Source of the DNA: JBCCEJ01 sp039030335
Lineage (GTDB): Bacteria > Pseudomonadota > Gammaproteobacteria > HK1
Assembly: GCA_039030335.1 (NCBI GenBank)
Contig: JBCCEJ010000114.1
Span: forward strand, 1-9,752
DNA: 9,752 nt
Direction: 5' to 3'
Part shown: positions 1-7,177 of the stretch, piece by piece
Layout: each line of letters begins with the position of its first letter
Position numbering within the stretch: the first letter of the stretch is position 1
Made by a program: the position numbers and the translations under genes
The notes under the pieces: generated by a model
What the model saw: only the letters and a program-made list of their open reading frames with translations
The model's database searches: none
What the model was told of the DNA's origin: nothing

Positions 1-530
1 CCGGTGTGATACACCGCGCCTTCGAAGTCAGAGAGACCCTCGAAAGCTGGAATATTGGCTGACGACAGGCACCCGACCGCCATGACGCAGAACTGTGCGC
101 TCACGTCGTCACCCTGATCGGTCCGCACCCGCCAGTGCGATTGCGCTTCATCGTACTCAGCATGGGTGACACGCGAATTGAAGCGGATGTCGCGTCTCAG
201 ATCGAAGCGGTCGGCGACGTGATTTGCATAATCCAGAATTTCCGGCTGTGGCGCATACTTTTCCGACCAGGTCCATTCCTGATCGAGTTCTTCCGAGAAC
301 GAGTACGAGTACTGCATGCTCTCGATATCGCAGCGTGCACCCGGATAGCGGTTCCAGAACCAGGTGCCGCCGACGCCGCTACCGGCTTCGTAGACACAGG
401 CGCTGAGCCCGAGCTTGCGCAGAGAGTGCAACATGTACATGCCGGCGAATCCGGCGCCGACGATCACGGCATCATAGTGAACGTCCCGGTCGGCCGACCG
501 GGCAGAGTCAGGGGCGTGTTTTGTTGTCAT
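1..530 (-). CDS. Type I Baeyer-Villiger flavin monooxygenase, N-terminal part (runs off the left edge)
   Basis: Begins at an ATG whose complement lies at 528-530 and stays open to base 1: 176 codons plus two bases, so about two thirds of a usual 500-650 residue protein is missing. Visible in order: the FAD Rossmann motif GAGFAG at residues 25-30; the glutamate ending the second strand (VYEAG, E48); the family signature GGTWFWNRYPGARCD at 54-68; an ATG-type motif (VMAVGCLSS, 149-157); and the start of the Baeyer-Villiger fingerprint FxGxxxH (FEGAVYH, 169-175), cut just before its tryptophan. The family uses FAD, NADPH and oxygen in the cytoplasm to turn ketones into esters or lactones. No Shine-Dalgarno site precedes the ATG, but no better in-frame start is seen. 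It is divergent from the nitroreductase. Family is secure; whether it is a cyclohexanone, phenylacetone, steroid or other subtype cannot be told. Confidence 0.92.
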   Translation of the reverse strand, partial: MTTKHAPDSARSADRDVHYDAVIVGAGFAGMYMLHSLRKLGLSACVYEAGSGVGGTWFWNRYPGARCDIESMQYSYSFSEELDQEWTWSEKYAPQPEILDYANHVADRFDLRRDIRFNSRVTHAEYDEAQSHWRVRTDQGDDVSAQFCVMAVGCLSSANIPAFEGLSDFEGAVYHT

Positions 531-576
531 TGATGTGGGATGGCCGGACCTGTACCGTCTCGCGGGGCGTCTGGCC

Positions 577-625
577 ATAGCGCTATAGTCTTTCGAATGG
601 ATGCAGCTTAACGCATCTGCTGCAT
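577..625. promoter_or_regulatory. Operator-like palindromes in the divergent monooxygenase/nitroreductase region
   Basis: The 257 bases between the two divergent genes (531-787) hold three dyads. ATAGCGCTAT at 577-586 is a perfect 10-base palindrome. ATGCAGC at 601-607 is matched by GCTGCAT at 619-625, a 7-base inverted repeat with an 11-base centre. CCGGC at 636-640 and GCCGG at 645-649 form a small hairpin. On the minus strand TATAGC overlapping the first palindrome could serve as a weak -10 about 50 bases before the monooxygenase start, but no good -35 accompanies it. The 601-625 repeat has the size of a dimeric regulator site. No regulator gene is in the window, so this is a candidate only. 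Confidence 0.3.
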
Positions 626-777
626 TCGTCGGAAGCCGGCGACAGCCGGTACTGGCGGTATCTGGTTGCCGGTGACGCCATGATGACAACCCTCCGGACC
701 TGGCGCGCCTGCGGCGGCGTGGCCCGGAGTACCTCTGGCACCCGGGTGCCGTTCGCACCCGACTTATCGACATTTGT

Positions 778-784
778 AAAGGAG
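778..784 (+). promoter_or_regulatory. Ribosome binding site that fixes the nitroreductase start
   Basis: AAAGGAG lies three bases before the ATG at 788. The spacer is short, but this is the only strong Shine-Dalgarno match near the start. It supports 788 over the upstream in-frame ATGs at 680 and 683, which would add a 36-residue tail not typical of the family. Confidence 0.7.
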
Positions 785-787
785 CCT

Positions 788-1459
788 ATGGACGTTCTTG
801 AAGCGATAGAGTCGCGTCGCTCGATACGCGCATTTACCGATCAGCCGGTGTCCGAAGCGACCGTGCGGGAGATCCTGGCGGCGTCGCAACGCTCACCGAG
901 CGGCACGAACACGCAGCCGTGGTTCGTGCACGTGTGCGCCGGCGACGTCAAGGATGCGATCACGCGCGACGTGCTGGATCTGGCGGGTTCGGGTCAGGCG
1001 AAAAGCTATGCCGAGTACGACTACTACCCGGAGAAGTGGAACGATATCCACCGCGATCGCCGGCGTGGGGTCGGCTGGGGGCTGTACGGCCTGCTCGGAA
1101 TCAAAAAAGGTGACCGGGAAGCGAGCGCCAGACAGGGCGCCCGGAATTTCAAGTTCTTCGATGCGCCCGTCGGGCTCTTCGTCACAACGGATGCTTATCT
1201 GGCCCGCGGCAACTGGGCTGACGCGGGCATGTACATTCAGACCATCATGCTGGCGGCGCGCGGCTTCGGGCTGCACACGTGCCCCCAAGCCGCCTGGATC
1301 CAGTTTCAGGAGCCGGTGTTCCGTCATTTGCAGATCCCGGACGACCAGGTGCTGGTCTCCGGCATGAGCCTTGGGTACGCGGATCCTGACGCGATCGAGA
1401 ACACGCTCGTGAGCGATCGCGAAGTGTTGGAGAACGTCGCGAGCTTCCGCGGGTTCTGA
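788..1459 (+). CDS. FMN-dependent nitroreductase family oxidoreductase
   Basis: A 223-residue protein, the normal length for the single-domain nitroreductase fold. The family binds FMN as a homodimer and reduces nitroaromatics, quinones or enones with NAD(P)H in the cytoplasm. Seen here: the N-terminal FMN phosphate-binding motif RRSIRAF at 10-16; SGTNTQPW at 38-45, the standard FMN/dimer-interface motif; and a conserved C-terminal stretch (MSLGYADPD, 193-201). A charged and aromatic insert at about 70-115, with Tyr-rich YAEYDYYPEKW, recalls the nitrobenzoate-reductase (PnbA/NfnB-like) branch, but this is from memory of the family and not proof of substrate. It starts at the ATG preceded by AAAGGAG. 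It stands alone on its strand, ends 60 bases from the convergent SDR, and shares its upstream region with the monooxygenase. Real substrate unknown. Confidence 0.93.
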   Translation: MDVLEAIESRRSIRAFTDQPVSEATVREILAASQRSPSGTNTQPWFVHVCAGDVKDAITRDVLDLAGSGQAKSYAEYDYYPEKWNDIHRDRRRGVGWGLYGLLGIKKGDREASARQGARNFKFFDAPVGLFVTTDAYLARGNWADAGMYIQTIMLAARGFGLHTCPQAAWIQFQEPVFRHLQIPDDQVLVSGMSLGYADPDAIENTLVSDREVLENVASFRGF

Positions 1460-1489
1460 GCCCGGCGCCCGATCGCGCAAGCCAACGCA

Positions 1490-1508
1490 CCCGGCACCCG
1501 GTGCCGGG
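1490..1508. terminator. Hairpin between convergent genes, possible two-way terminator
   Basis: CCCGGCAC at 1490-1497 pairs perfectly with GTGCCGGG at 1501-1508 across a 3-base loop. It sits between the nitroreductase stop (1459) and the SDR stop (1520). No T-run follows on either strand, so if it ends transcription it is not a classical intrinsic terminator. Confidence 0.5.
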
Positions 1509-1519
1509 CGGGCGCCTGC

Positions 1520-2290
1520 TCAGCCGCCCCCGATCGTGACCCCCCCATCCACGCACAGCGTCTGGCCGGTGGTGAAGCTGCCGGCCCTGGAAGCCAGATA
1601 GATGGCCATACCAGCGATCTCGTCCGGATCGCCGATGCGCTTTAGCGGCGCGGTGCGGGTCGAACGCTCGTAGATCTCGGGACTTTCCCACAGTGCCCGT
1701 GCGAAGTCCGTCTTGATAAGACCCGGTGCAATAGCGTTGACGCGGATATTCGATGGTCCCCATTCGACTGCGAGGTTGCGCGCCATCTGCATGTCCGCCG
1801 CCTTGGAGATGCAATAAGCGCCGAGTTCCTTGGACCCTTTCACACCGCCGATCGAAGAGATGATGACGACAACGCCGTCCCTGCGTTCAGCCATAGCGGG
1901 GATCGTCAACTGACAAAGCCAGTGATTGCTGCGGATGTTGGCGCCGAGGATCTTGTCGAAGGCCGAGTCCGGGATGTCCTGCTGCGGCCCGAAGTACGGA
2001 TTGACCGCTGCGTTGCAGACGAGAATGTCGATCTGCCCGTAGGCGGCCTCGGTCTCGCGTACCAGATGCTCCAGTTGCTCTTTGTGGTTGATGTTGCACG
2101 GCACGACGATGGCCTCGCCGCCGCGCTCCCGGATGCCGGCGGCAACTTCTTCGCACGCGTCGGCTTTGCGACTCGATACGACGACGCGGGCCCCGTGTTC
2201 GGCCATGCGTTCGGCGATCGCCCGCCCTATGCCCTTGGACGATCCGGTTACCAGGGCCACTTTACCGGACAGGTCGAATAGGTCGCTCAC
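1520..2290 (-). CDS. Short-chain dehydrogenase/reductase (classical SDR)
   Basis: A 256-residue classical SDR, full length. It carries the cofactor motif TGSSKGIG (15-22), a CNAA form of the usual NNAG (92-95), Asn118, and the catalytic Ser146, Tyr159 and Lys163 (YCISK), with a typical C-terminal end (GQTLCVDGG, 242-250). Arg41 after the second strand suggests NADP(H), an inference. The family oxidises or reduces alcohol/carbonyl groups; the substrate cannot be read. Two starts compete: a GTG at 2290 with GGAG six bases upstream, and an ATG at 2302 with no ribosome site, adding METN. I chose the GTG because it gives the common N-terminus MSDLFDLSGKVALVTG. It is divergent from the HAD-hyuBA operon, so shared control is possible. 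FabG itself is less likely because no fatty-acid synthesis genes are near. Confidence 0.93.
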   Translation of the reverse strand: MSDLFDLSGKVALVTGSSKGIGRAIAERMAEHGARVVVSSRKADACEEVAAGIRERGGEAIVVPCNINHKEQLEHLVRETEAAYGQIDILVCNAAVNPYFGPQQDIPDSAFDKILGANIRSNHWLCQLTIPAMAERRDGVVVIISSIGGVKGSKELGAYCISKAADMQMARNLAVEWGPSNIRVNAIAPGLIKTDFARALWESPEIYERSTRTAPLKRIGDPDEIAGMAIYLASRAGSFTTGQTLCVDGGVTIGGG

Positions 2291-2361
2291 GTTGGTCTCC
2301 ATGGGAAAATGACAAGAAGTTGGCGACGCGGGCCCTTCTGGAGCCGCACCAGGCAGGCTGC

Positions 2362-2391
2362 ATTCAAGCGTTGGGCGATGGCCGGGGTCAA
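2362..2391 (-). promoter_or_regulatory. Candidate sigma-70-type promoter for the SDR gene
   Basis: On the minus strand TTGACC (complement 2386-2391, five of six matches to the -35 consensus) is followed after 18 bases by TTGAAT (complement 2362-2367, four of six matches to the -10). It would start RNA about 60 bases before the SDR start. Judged by eye only, and promoter look-alikes are common. Confidence 0.35.
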
Positions 2392-2441
2392 CCGTTACGT
2401 AGATGCTGAGCGCACGGGTCCGCAGCAATTCCTGCTCGGGC

Positions 2442-2459
2442 CGCGGGCGCGTGCCCGCG
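2442..2459. repeat. Strong GC hairpin upstream of the HAD-hyuBA operon
   Basis: CGCGGGC at 2442-2448 pairs with GCCCGCG at 2453-2459 around the loop GCGT. It lies in the 243-base divergent region, about 75 bases before the HAD gene start, where it could be part of an RNA leader or simply DNA dyad symmetry. No T-run and no recognised riboswitch core was seen. Function unassigned. Confidence 0.4.
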
Positions 2460-2533
2460 CTTTGCTATGCTGCGTGTCGCCCGGCGGTCCCCTCCGCCGC
2501 GGGAGTCACCTCAATACAAGAGACTTGATAACG

Positions 2534-3322
2534 ATGTCAGCCGATATCGACTTGCCGTCGGGTTGCCAGACGGTTTATGCGTTCGACTTCGACGGCGTGA
2601 TCTGCGACAGCGTCGGCGAGAACTTCGGTACGACGTGGCGCGCGATGCGGGTCATGGAACCGGAACTGCCCGAGGCGCCACCCGAAGGACTGCGTGAGCG
2701 CTTCATCGCCTGTCGGCCCGGCCTCGAAACGGGCTTCCAGAATATCCCGCTCATCCTGTTGCTGATGGAAGGCGTCAGCGTCGAGACGATGCTCGCTCAG
2801 TTCGATGCGCAGGTTGCCGGCTTGCTCGAAGCGCGCGGCTGGACGGAGGCGGACATGATCAAGCGCTTCGGCGATGCGCGCGTCGCGTGGCGCGATAGTG
2901 CGCCAGAGGACTGGTACGGCGCCCAGGGGTTCTACGAACACACGCTGGCGCCGGTCAATGCGGTCGCGTCGCGTTCGATCATCGCGACGACCAAACAACA
3001 CAGTTCGGCTTGCAAACTGGTGACGCGCGCCGGGCTCGATGTTCCGTTGCCACGGGTTTACGGACTCGAGCGACTCGGGCCGCAGAAGAAGCGCAACGTG
3101 CTCGAAGCGTTGATCGAGCGGAACCCGGAAGGCACCGTGCACTTCTTTGAAGACCGTCTTGCGACGCTGCGCAAACTGACCGACTTGCCGCGCCTAGAGC
3201 TGCATCTGGTCGACTGGGGCTACAACTTGCCGGAAGAACGCGCGCAGGCGGCTGCGAGTGCGGATATGGATCTGCTCGATGCCGACGCATTCGCAGCGAT
3301 GCTGTATGGAGATGCTGGATGA
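2534..3322 (+). CDS. HAD-superfamily hydrolase, uncharacterised clade, first gene of the hyuBA operon
   Basis: A 262-residue HAD-like protein. Motif I is FDFDGVICDS at 17-26, with Asp18 as the expected nucleophile and Asp20 as the acid/base. Motif II is probably the Thr152/Thr153 stretch (IIATTKQ), motif III Lys185/Lys186, and motif IV Glu206-Asp207 in HFFEDRLATL. A helical cap lies between motif I and about residue 140. The combination ATTKQ, YGL, FEDRLATL and WGYN matches, from memory, a little-studied HAD group also present in plants and cyanobacteria rather than typical Gph phosphatases. Likely a Mg-dependent phosphatase acting on a small phosphorylated molecule; substrate unknown. The ATG at 2534 has only a weak ribosome site (AAGAGA); the reading frame extends further upstream, but a longer form would put motif I unusually far in. 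Its TGA overlaps the hyuB ATG by four bases, indicating translational coupling. Confidence 0.85.
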   Translation: MSADIDLPSGCQTVYAFDFDGVICDSVGENFGTTWRAMRVMEPELPEAPPEGLRERFIACRPGLETGFQNIPLILLLMEGVSVETMLAQFDAQVAGLLEARGWTEADMIKRFGDARVAWRDSAPEDWYGAQGFYEHTLAPVNAVASRSIIATTKQHSSACKLVTRAGLDVPLPRVYGLERLGPQKKRNVLEALIERNPEGTVHFFEDRLATLRKLTDLPRLELHLVDWGYNLPEERAQAAASADMDLLDADAFAAMLYGDAG

Positions 3323-5088
3323 AAACCGACCCGATCACGCTCGAGTTGTTCAAGAACGCATTGTTTTCGATCGCGGATGAAATGGCGGTAACGATCTGTC
3401 GCACGACATATTCGGGCGTGCTGCGCGACAACATGGATTTCTCCACCGGCTTTGCCGACGGGCAGGGCAATCTGGTCGCGCAGGGGCTCACGATTCCGCT
3501 GCACCTCGGGTCGACACCCACCGCGCTTCGCGCCGTGCTCGATACGTTTGGCGACGACATCAACCCGGGCGACATGTTCATCCTGAACGACCCGTATGAC
3601 GGCGGCATGCACTTGCCGGACATCTTCATCTTCCAGCCGATCTTCATCGAAGATGAGCGGATGGCGTTTGGCGTCACGGTCTGTCATCACGCTGATGTCG
3701 GCGGTCGGGTGCCGGGGTCAAATGCGTCCGACTCGACCGAGATCTTTCAGGAAGGAATTCGCATTCCGCCGTTGAAACTGTTCGAACGCGGGCGGCGTAA
3801 CGACACGCTGTGGCGCCTCATCGAGACGAATGTGCGCATCCCCGTCATGGTCACTGGTGATCTCCGCGCGCAGCTCGCCGCCTGCAGCATCGCCGAGCAG
3901 CAGTTCCGCGAACTGGTCGCCCAGCACGGGCTCGAGGCGACGCGCCATTACATGGGTGCCGTAGTCGATTATGCCGAACGCATGGCGCGTGCCGGTATTC
4001 GTGAACTACCGGATGGCGAGTGGAGTTTCGAAGATTGGATCGATGATGACGGCATCGATGTCGGTCAGCCGATTCGGCTGCTGTGCACAGTTATCAAACA
4101 CGGCGATCAGATCAAGATGGACTGGGCCGGCAGCTCCGAGCAGGTCAAAGGCGCCATCAATGCGACGCTCTCGTTCACGAAGGCGGTGTGCTACGCCGCG
4201 GTGCGCTCCGTGCTCGAAGGGGACATCCCCTGCAATGAAGGGCTGTTCCGGACCATCGAAGTGACTGCGCCCGAAGGCACCATAGTAAATATGGTGAAAC
4301 CGGGCGCCTGCGCCGCTCGCGGCCTGACGGGCTTCCGGATGGGCGACTGCGCATTTGGCGCGCTCGCAATGATGTTGCCGGACCGCGTCATGGCAGCTTC
4401 CGATGGCGGCAACTCGGGTATTTCGCTCGGCGGCTACGATGCCGAGCGCAATCCCTACATCTTTGTCGACTTCGCCTGTGGTTCGTGGGGCGCCCGCCCC
4501 TGGGCAGATGGTGTACAGGGCAATTCGAACATGTTCGCGAACATGGCCTGTCAATCCGTCGAGGTCATCGAGGCGGAAAATCCGCTGCAGGTCCGGGCTT
4601 TCGAATTTGTCGCCGACAGGGCCGGGCCTGGCAAGTTTCGCGGCGGTGCGCCATATCGGCGCGCTTACCGCTTCCTCGAGCGTGAAGCGGTGTTGCAAGT
4701 GCGGTCCGACCGGCAGACCCACCGGCCTTTCGGGCTTTATGGCGGCCGGGCCGGAGCCGGCTCGTCCAACGTGCTCAACCCGCCCGATCTGCGCCCGGGG
4801 GGACAGGGCGAGCCGTTGCCATCCAAACTCATCATGACGCTTCGTCACGGCGATGTGTTCTCGCACGTGTTGCCTGGTGGTGGTGGCTGGGGCAATCCCT
4901 TCGAACGGGACCCGGCGCTGGTGCTCGATGATGTGCGCAATGAGTTCGTCACGCCGGAGCATGCACGTGAGGCGTACGGCGTGGTCGTCGATACCGACAC
5001 CTGGTCGGTCGATGACGCCGAGACGGCGCGCTTGAGGGCCACCAGGGCCGATGGCGGCGCAGCCGACCGCGCGGTCAATTGGGAGTAA
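3319..5088 (+). CDS. hyuB: Hydantoinase B/oxoprolinase family subunit (HyuB-like)
   Basis: A 589-residue protein, the usual length for HyuB (N-methylhydantoinase B, and C-terminal half of 5-oxoprolinase). With HyuA it forms a cytoplasmic ATP-dependent enzyme opening hydantoins, 5-oxoproline or lactams; relatives in acetone and acetophenone carboxylases add CO2. Visible family features: PITLELFKNALFSIADEM at 5-22; LNDPYDGGMHLPD at 89-101 and CHHADVGG at 122-129, whose Asp and His residues are candidate metal ligands; FRGGAPYRRAYRF at 440-452; and the C-terminal glycine-rich PGGGGWGNP at 519-527. It begins within the HAD stop codon (ATGA), with GGAG seven bases upstream. hyuA follows after four bases. 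The order B then A is the reverse of the common hyuA-hyuB order. No carboxylase gamma subunit is present, favouring a hydrolase. Exact substrate unknown. Confidence 0.95.
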   Translation: MKTDPITLELFKNALFSIADEMAVTICRTTYSGVLRDNMDFSTGFADGQGNLVAQGLTIPLHLGSTPTALRAVLDTFGDDINPGDMFILNDPYDGGMHLPDIFIFQPIFIEDERMAFGVTVCHHADVGGRVPGSNASDSTEIFQEGIRIPPLKLFERGRRNDTLWRLIETNVRIPVMVTGDLRAQLAACSIAEQQFRELVAQHGLEATRHYMGAVVDYAERMARAGIRELPDGEWSFEDWIDDDGIDVGQPIRLLCTVIKHGDQIKMDWAGSSEQVKGAINATLSFTKAVCYAAVRSVLEGDIPCNEGLFRTIEVTAPEGTIVNMVKPGACAARGLTGFRMGDCAFGALAMMLPDRVMAASDGGNSGISLGGYDAERNPYIFVDFACGSWGARPWADGVQGNSNMFANMACQSVEVIEAENPLQVRAFEFVADRAGPGKFRGGAPYRRAYRFLEREAVLQVRSDRQTHRPFGLYGGRAGAGSSNVLNPPDLRPGGQGEPLPSKLIMTLRHGDVFSHVLPGGGGWGNPFERDPALVLDDVRNEFVTPEHAREAYGVVVDTDTWSVDDAETARLRATRADGGAADRAVNWE

Positions 5089-5092
5089 ACCG

Positions 5093-7177
5093 ATGAGTAC
5101 CTCGTATCGTCTGGGCGTCGATATCGGCGGCACCTTCACCGACATCGTGTTCCTGGCAGCTGACGGCACTCTGGTGACCCGCAAGGTGTCATCGACCGTC
5201 GACGACTACGGGCGCGGCATCATCGAAGGCATCAACGATGTCTTTGCGAACACGGATGTAAAGCCCGGTGACATCACGGCATTCATGCACGGCACGACGG
5301 TCGCATCGAACGCGATTCTGGAACTGGCCGGGGCGCGAACGGGCCTCATCACGACCCAGGGTTTCAGGGATGTGCTGGAACTGCGCACGCTCCGCATGCC
5401 GAGGCTCTACGACCTGACCTGGGAGAAACCCCCGTCGCTCGTACCGCGCTATCTGCGCGCCGAGGTCGACGAGCGGGTGGATGCGAACGGCACTGTCGAG
5501 CGGGCGCTGGAGCGCCGGGCCGTGGAGGCTGCCGTCGATCGGCTGGTCGCAGAGGGCGTAGAGTCGATTGCGGTGTGCCTGCTGAATTCGTTCACAAACC
5601 CGGCGCACGAGCGCCTGATCGGCGAAGTCATCGCCGCGCGCGCGCCGGACGTCCTCTATTGCCTGTCCGTGGATGTGCTGCCCCAGATCAAGGAGTACGA
5701 GCGCACCTCGACGACCGTCATCAATGCGTATCTGCTGCCGGTGGTCTCGCGCTATCTTGAGCGCCTCGAACAGGAACTGCGCAAGGCCGACGTAGGGGGA
5801 CCAGTACTGCTGATGCAGTCAAACGGCGGGCTGACGCCGGCGGCGGATGCCGTGCGTTTGCCGTGCAACATCATCGAGAGCGGGCCCGCCGGCGGTGTGG
5901 TCGGTGCGCAGGCACTCGGTGCGAAGATGTCGCTCGAGCAGGTGATTACGTTCGACATGGGGGGCACGACGGCCAAGGCGTCGCTGCTCGAACGTGGCCA
6001 GTACACGCGCGCGGTCGACTATAGCGTCGGCGGCGGCATCATGCTCGGATCGAGACTCCTGACGGGCGCCGGCTACCGGCTGAGCGTGCCTGCCATCGAC
6101 CTGGCCGAAGTGGGCGCGGGCGGCGGCTCGATCGTCTGGATCGACGCGGCTGGCGGCCTGCAGATCGGCCCGCGTAGCACCGGCGCGCATCCGGGCCCCG
6201 TGTGTTACGACATGGGCGGCACGGAACCGACCGTCACGGACGCCAATGTCGTGCTCGGCTATCTGAACCAGGAGCACCTGGTGGGCGGCGAGTTGCCGAT
6301 CGATGCGTCCCGCTCGCGTTCGGTATTGGCTGAGCGCATCGCAACGCCGCTCGATCTCGATGTCGCACGCGCCGCGTACGGTGCGCACCAAATCGCGGCG
6401 GCCAACATGATCCGCGCGATCAAGGCGGTATCCAGCGAGCGCGGCCGCGATCCGCGCCAGTACGCGATGTTCGCATTTGGCGGCAACGGTCCGCTATTCG
6501 CTGCGACGATGGCGACGGCACTCGGCATGCGCCGGATTCTGGTACCGCCGTCGCCCGGTTTGTTCTCCGCATTCGGCATCCTCTATGCCGAGGTCGAACA
6601 TCACTACTCGCAGACGCTGCGGCGTAACTTGAGTGACGCCGACGCCACGGAACTAGAGCGTGCATGGCGAGCGCTCGAGGTTCGCGCGGTGGCGCAATTG
6701 GAAGCCGACGGTTTTCCGCCCGAGCGACAGAATCTGGAGCGCGCTGCGAACATGCACTACGCCGGGCAGATCTTCGAACTGTCCGTGCCGGTGACTTCGG
6801 CTTCGGTATCCACCGCCGAACTCATCGAGGCTTTTGGTGCTGAACACGAGCGAACTTACGGGCACCGGGCGGGCCCCGAGGAGCCCGTTGAGCTGGTCAA
6901 CGTAGAACTGGTCGGCCGCGGCATCGCGCTGGCTGAACGGGTGCCGGATCGATTGAAGACGAGCCGCACGTCAGTGACGGCGTCGAGCCGTGAAGCCTAC
7001 TTCGGCGATGACCACGGGTGGCACACGACCCCGGTTGTAGGGCGTGATGCGCTGCAGCTCGGGGAAGCGTCTGCCGGTCCGCTGATCGTCGAAGAGTACG
7101 ACGCCACTTGTGTGGTGCCACCGGGTTGGCGCGCGTCCCTGGATACGTTCGGCAACATCGTCTTGTCCTGTGACTGA
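5093..7177 (+). CDS. hyuA: Hydantoinase A/oxoprolinase family subunit (HyuA-like), ATP-binding
   Basis: A 694-residue protein, full length for HyuA, the ATP-using partner of HyuB. It has the actin/ASKHA-type ATPase fold: phosphate-1 motif GVDIGGTFTD at 8-17; MHGTTVASNAILE at 65-77; SNGGLTPA at 243-250; the second phosphate loop FDMGGTTAK at 287-295; GAGGGSIVWID at 341-351 followed by GPRSTGAHPGPVCYDMGG at 359-376; and FAFGGNGPLFA at 460-470. In the family this subunit phosphorylates the substrate carbonyl, which is then hydrolysed with HyuB. I chose the ATG at 5093 because GGGAG lies seven bases upstream and the ATPase motif then falls at the usual place; an in-frame ATG at 5051 lies inside hyuB. 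It follows hyuB by four bases and overlaps ogt by eight. All expected motifs are intact; substrate unknown (hydantoin, oxoproline or lactam). Confidence 0.95.
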   Translation: MSTSYRLGVDIGGTFTDIVFLAADGTLVTRKVSSTVDDYGRGIIEGINDVFANTDVKPGDITAFMHGTTVASNAILELAGARTGLITTQGFRDVLELRTLRMPRLYDLTWEKPPSLVPRYLRAEVDERVDANGTVERALERRAVEAAVDRLVAEGVESIAVCLLNSFTNPAHERLIGEVIAARAPDVLYCLSVDVLPQIKEYERTSTTVINAYLLPVVSRYLERLEQELRKADVGGPVLLMQSNGGLTPAADAVRLPCNIIESGPAGGVVGAQALGAKMSLEQVITFDMGGTTAKASLLERGQYTRAVDYSVGGGIMLGSRLLTGAGYRLSVPAIDLAEVGAGGGSIVWIDAAGGLQIGPRSTGAHPGPVCYDMGGTEPTVTDANVVLGYLNQEHLVGGELPIDASRSRSVLAERIATPLDLDVARAAYGAHQIAAANMIRAIKAVSSERGRDPRQYAMFAFGGNGPLFAATMATALGMRRILVPPSPGLFSAFGILYAEVEHHYSQTLRRNLSDADATELERAWRALEVRAVAQLEADGFPPERQNLERAANMHYAGQIFELSVPVTSASVSTAELIEAFGAEHERTYGHRAGPEEPVELVNVELVGRGIALAERVPDRLKTSRTSVTASSREAYFGDDHGWHTTPVVGRDALQLGEASAGPLIVEEYDATCVVPPGWRASLDTFGNIVLSCD

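Noticed and set aside
135..533. A 132-codon plus-strand frame near the left edge
   Set aside because: It is antisense to the monooxygenase, which carries clear FAD and Baeyer-Villiger motifs across the same bases.
893..1480. A 195-codon minus-strand frame opposite the nitroreductase
   Set aside because: Arg- and Val-rich low-information translation with no domain; it is the shadow of a well-supported nitroreductase.
2309..2533. N-terminal extension of the HAD protein by 75 residues
   Set aside because: The extension is Arg-rich, contains the GC hairpin, and would put the catalytic DxD motif about 90 residues in, unlike HAD hydrolases.
4006..5184. A 392-codon open frame on the minus strand, opposite hyuB
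   Set aside because: It mirrors the hyuB codons in a GC-rich genome, has no recognisable motif, and hyuB on the other strand is complete with all family motifs.
7110..7169. Upstream ATG start for ogt inside hyuA
   Set aside because: It would overlap hyuA by 68 bases and add 20 residues unlike Ogt; the GTG at 7170 gives a normal-length protein.
3319..7177. Acetone or acetophenone carboxylase
   Set aside because: The two large subunits belong to the same superfamily, but no gamma subunit or further carboxylase subunits are encoded next to them.
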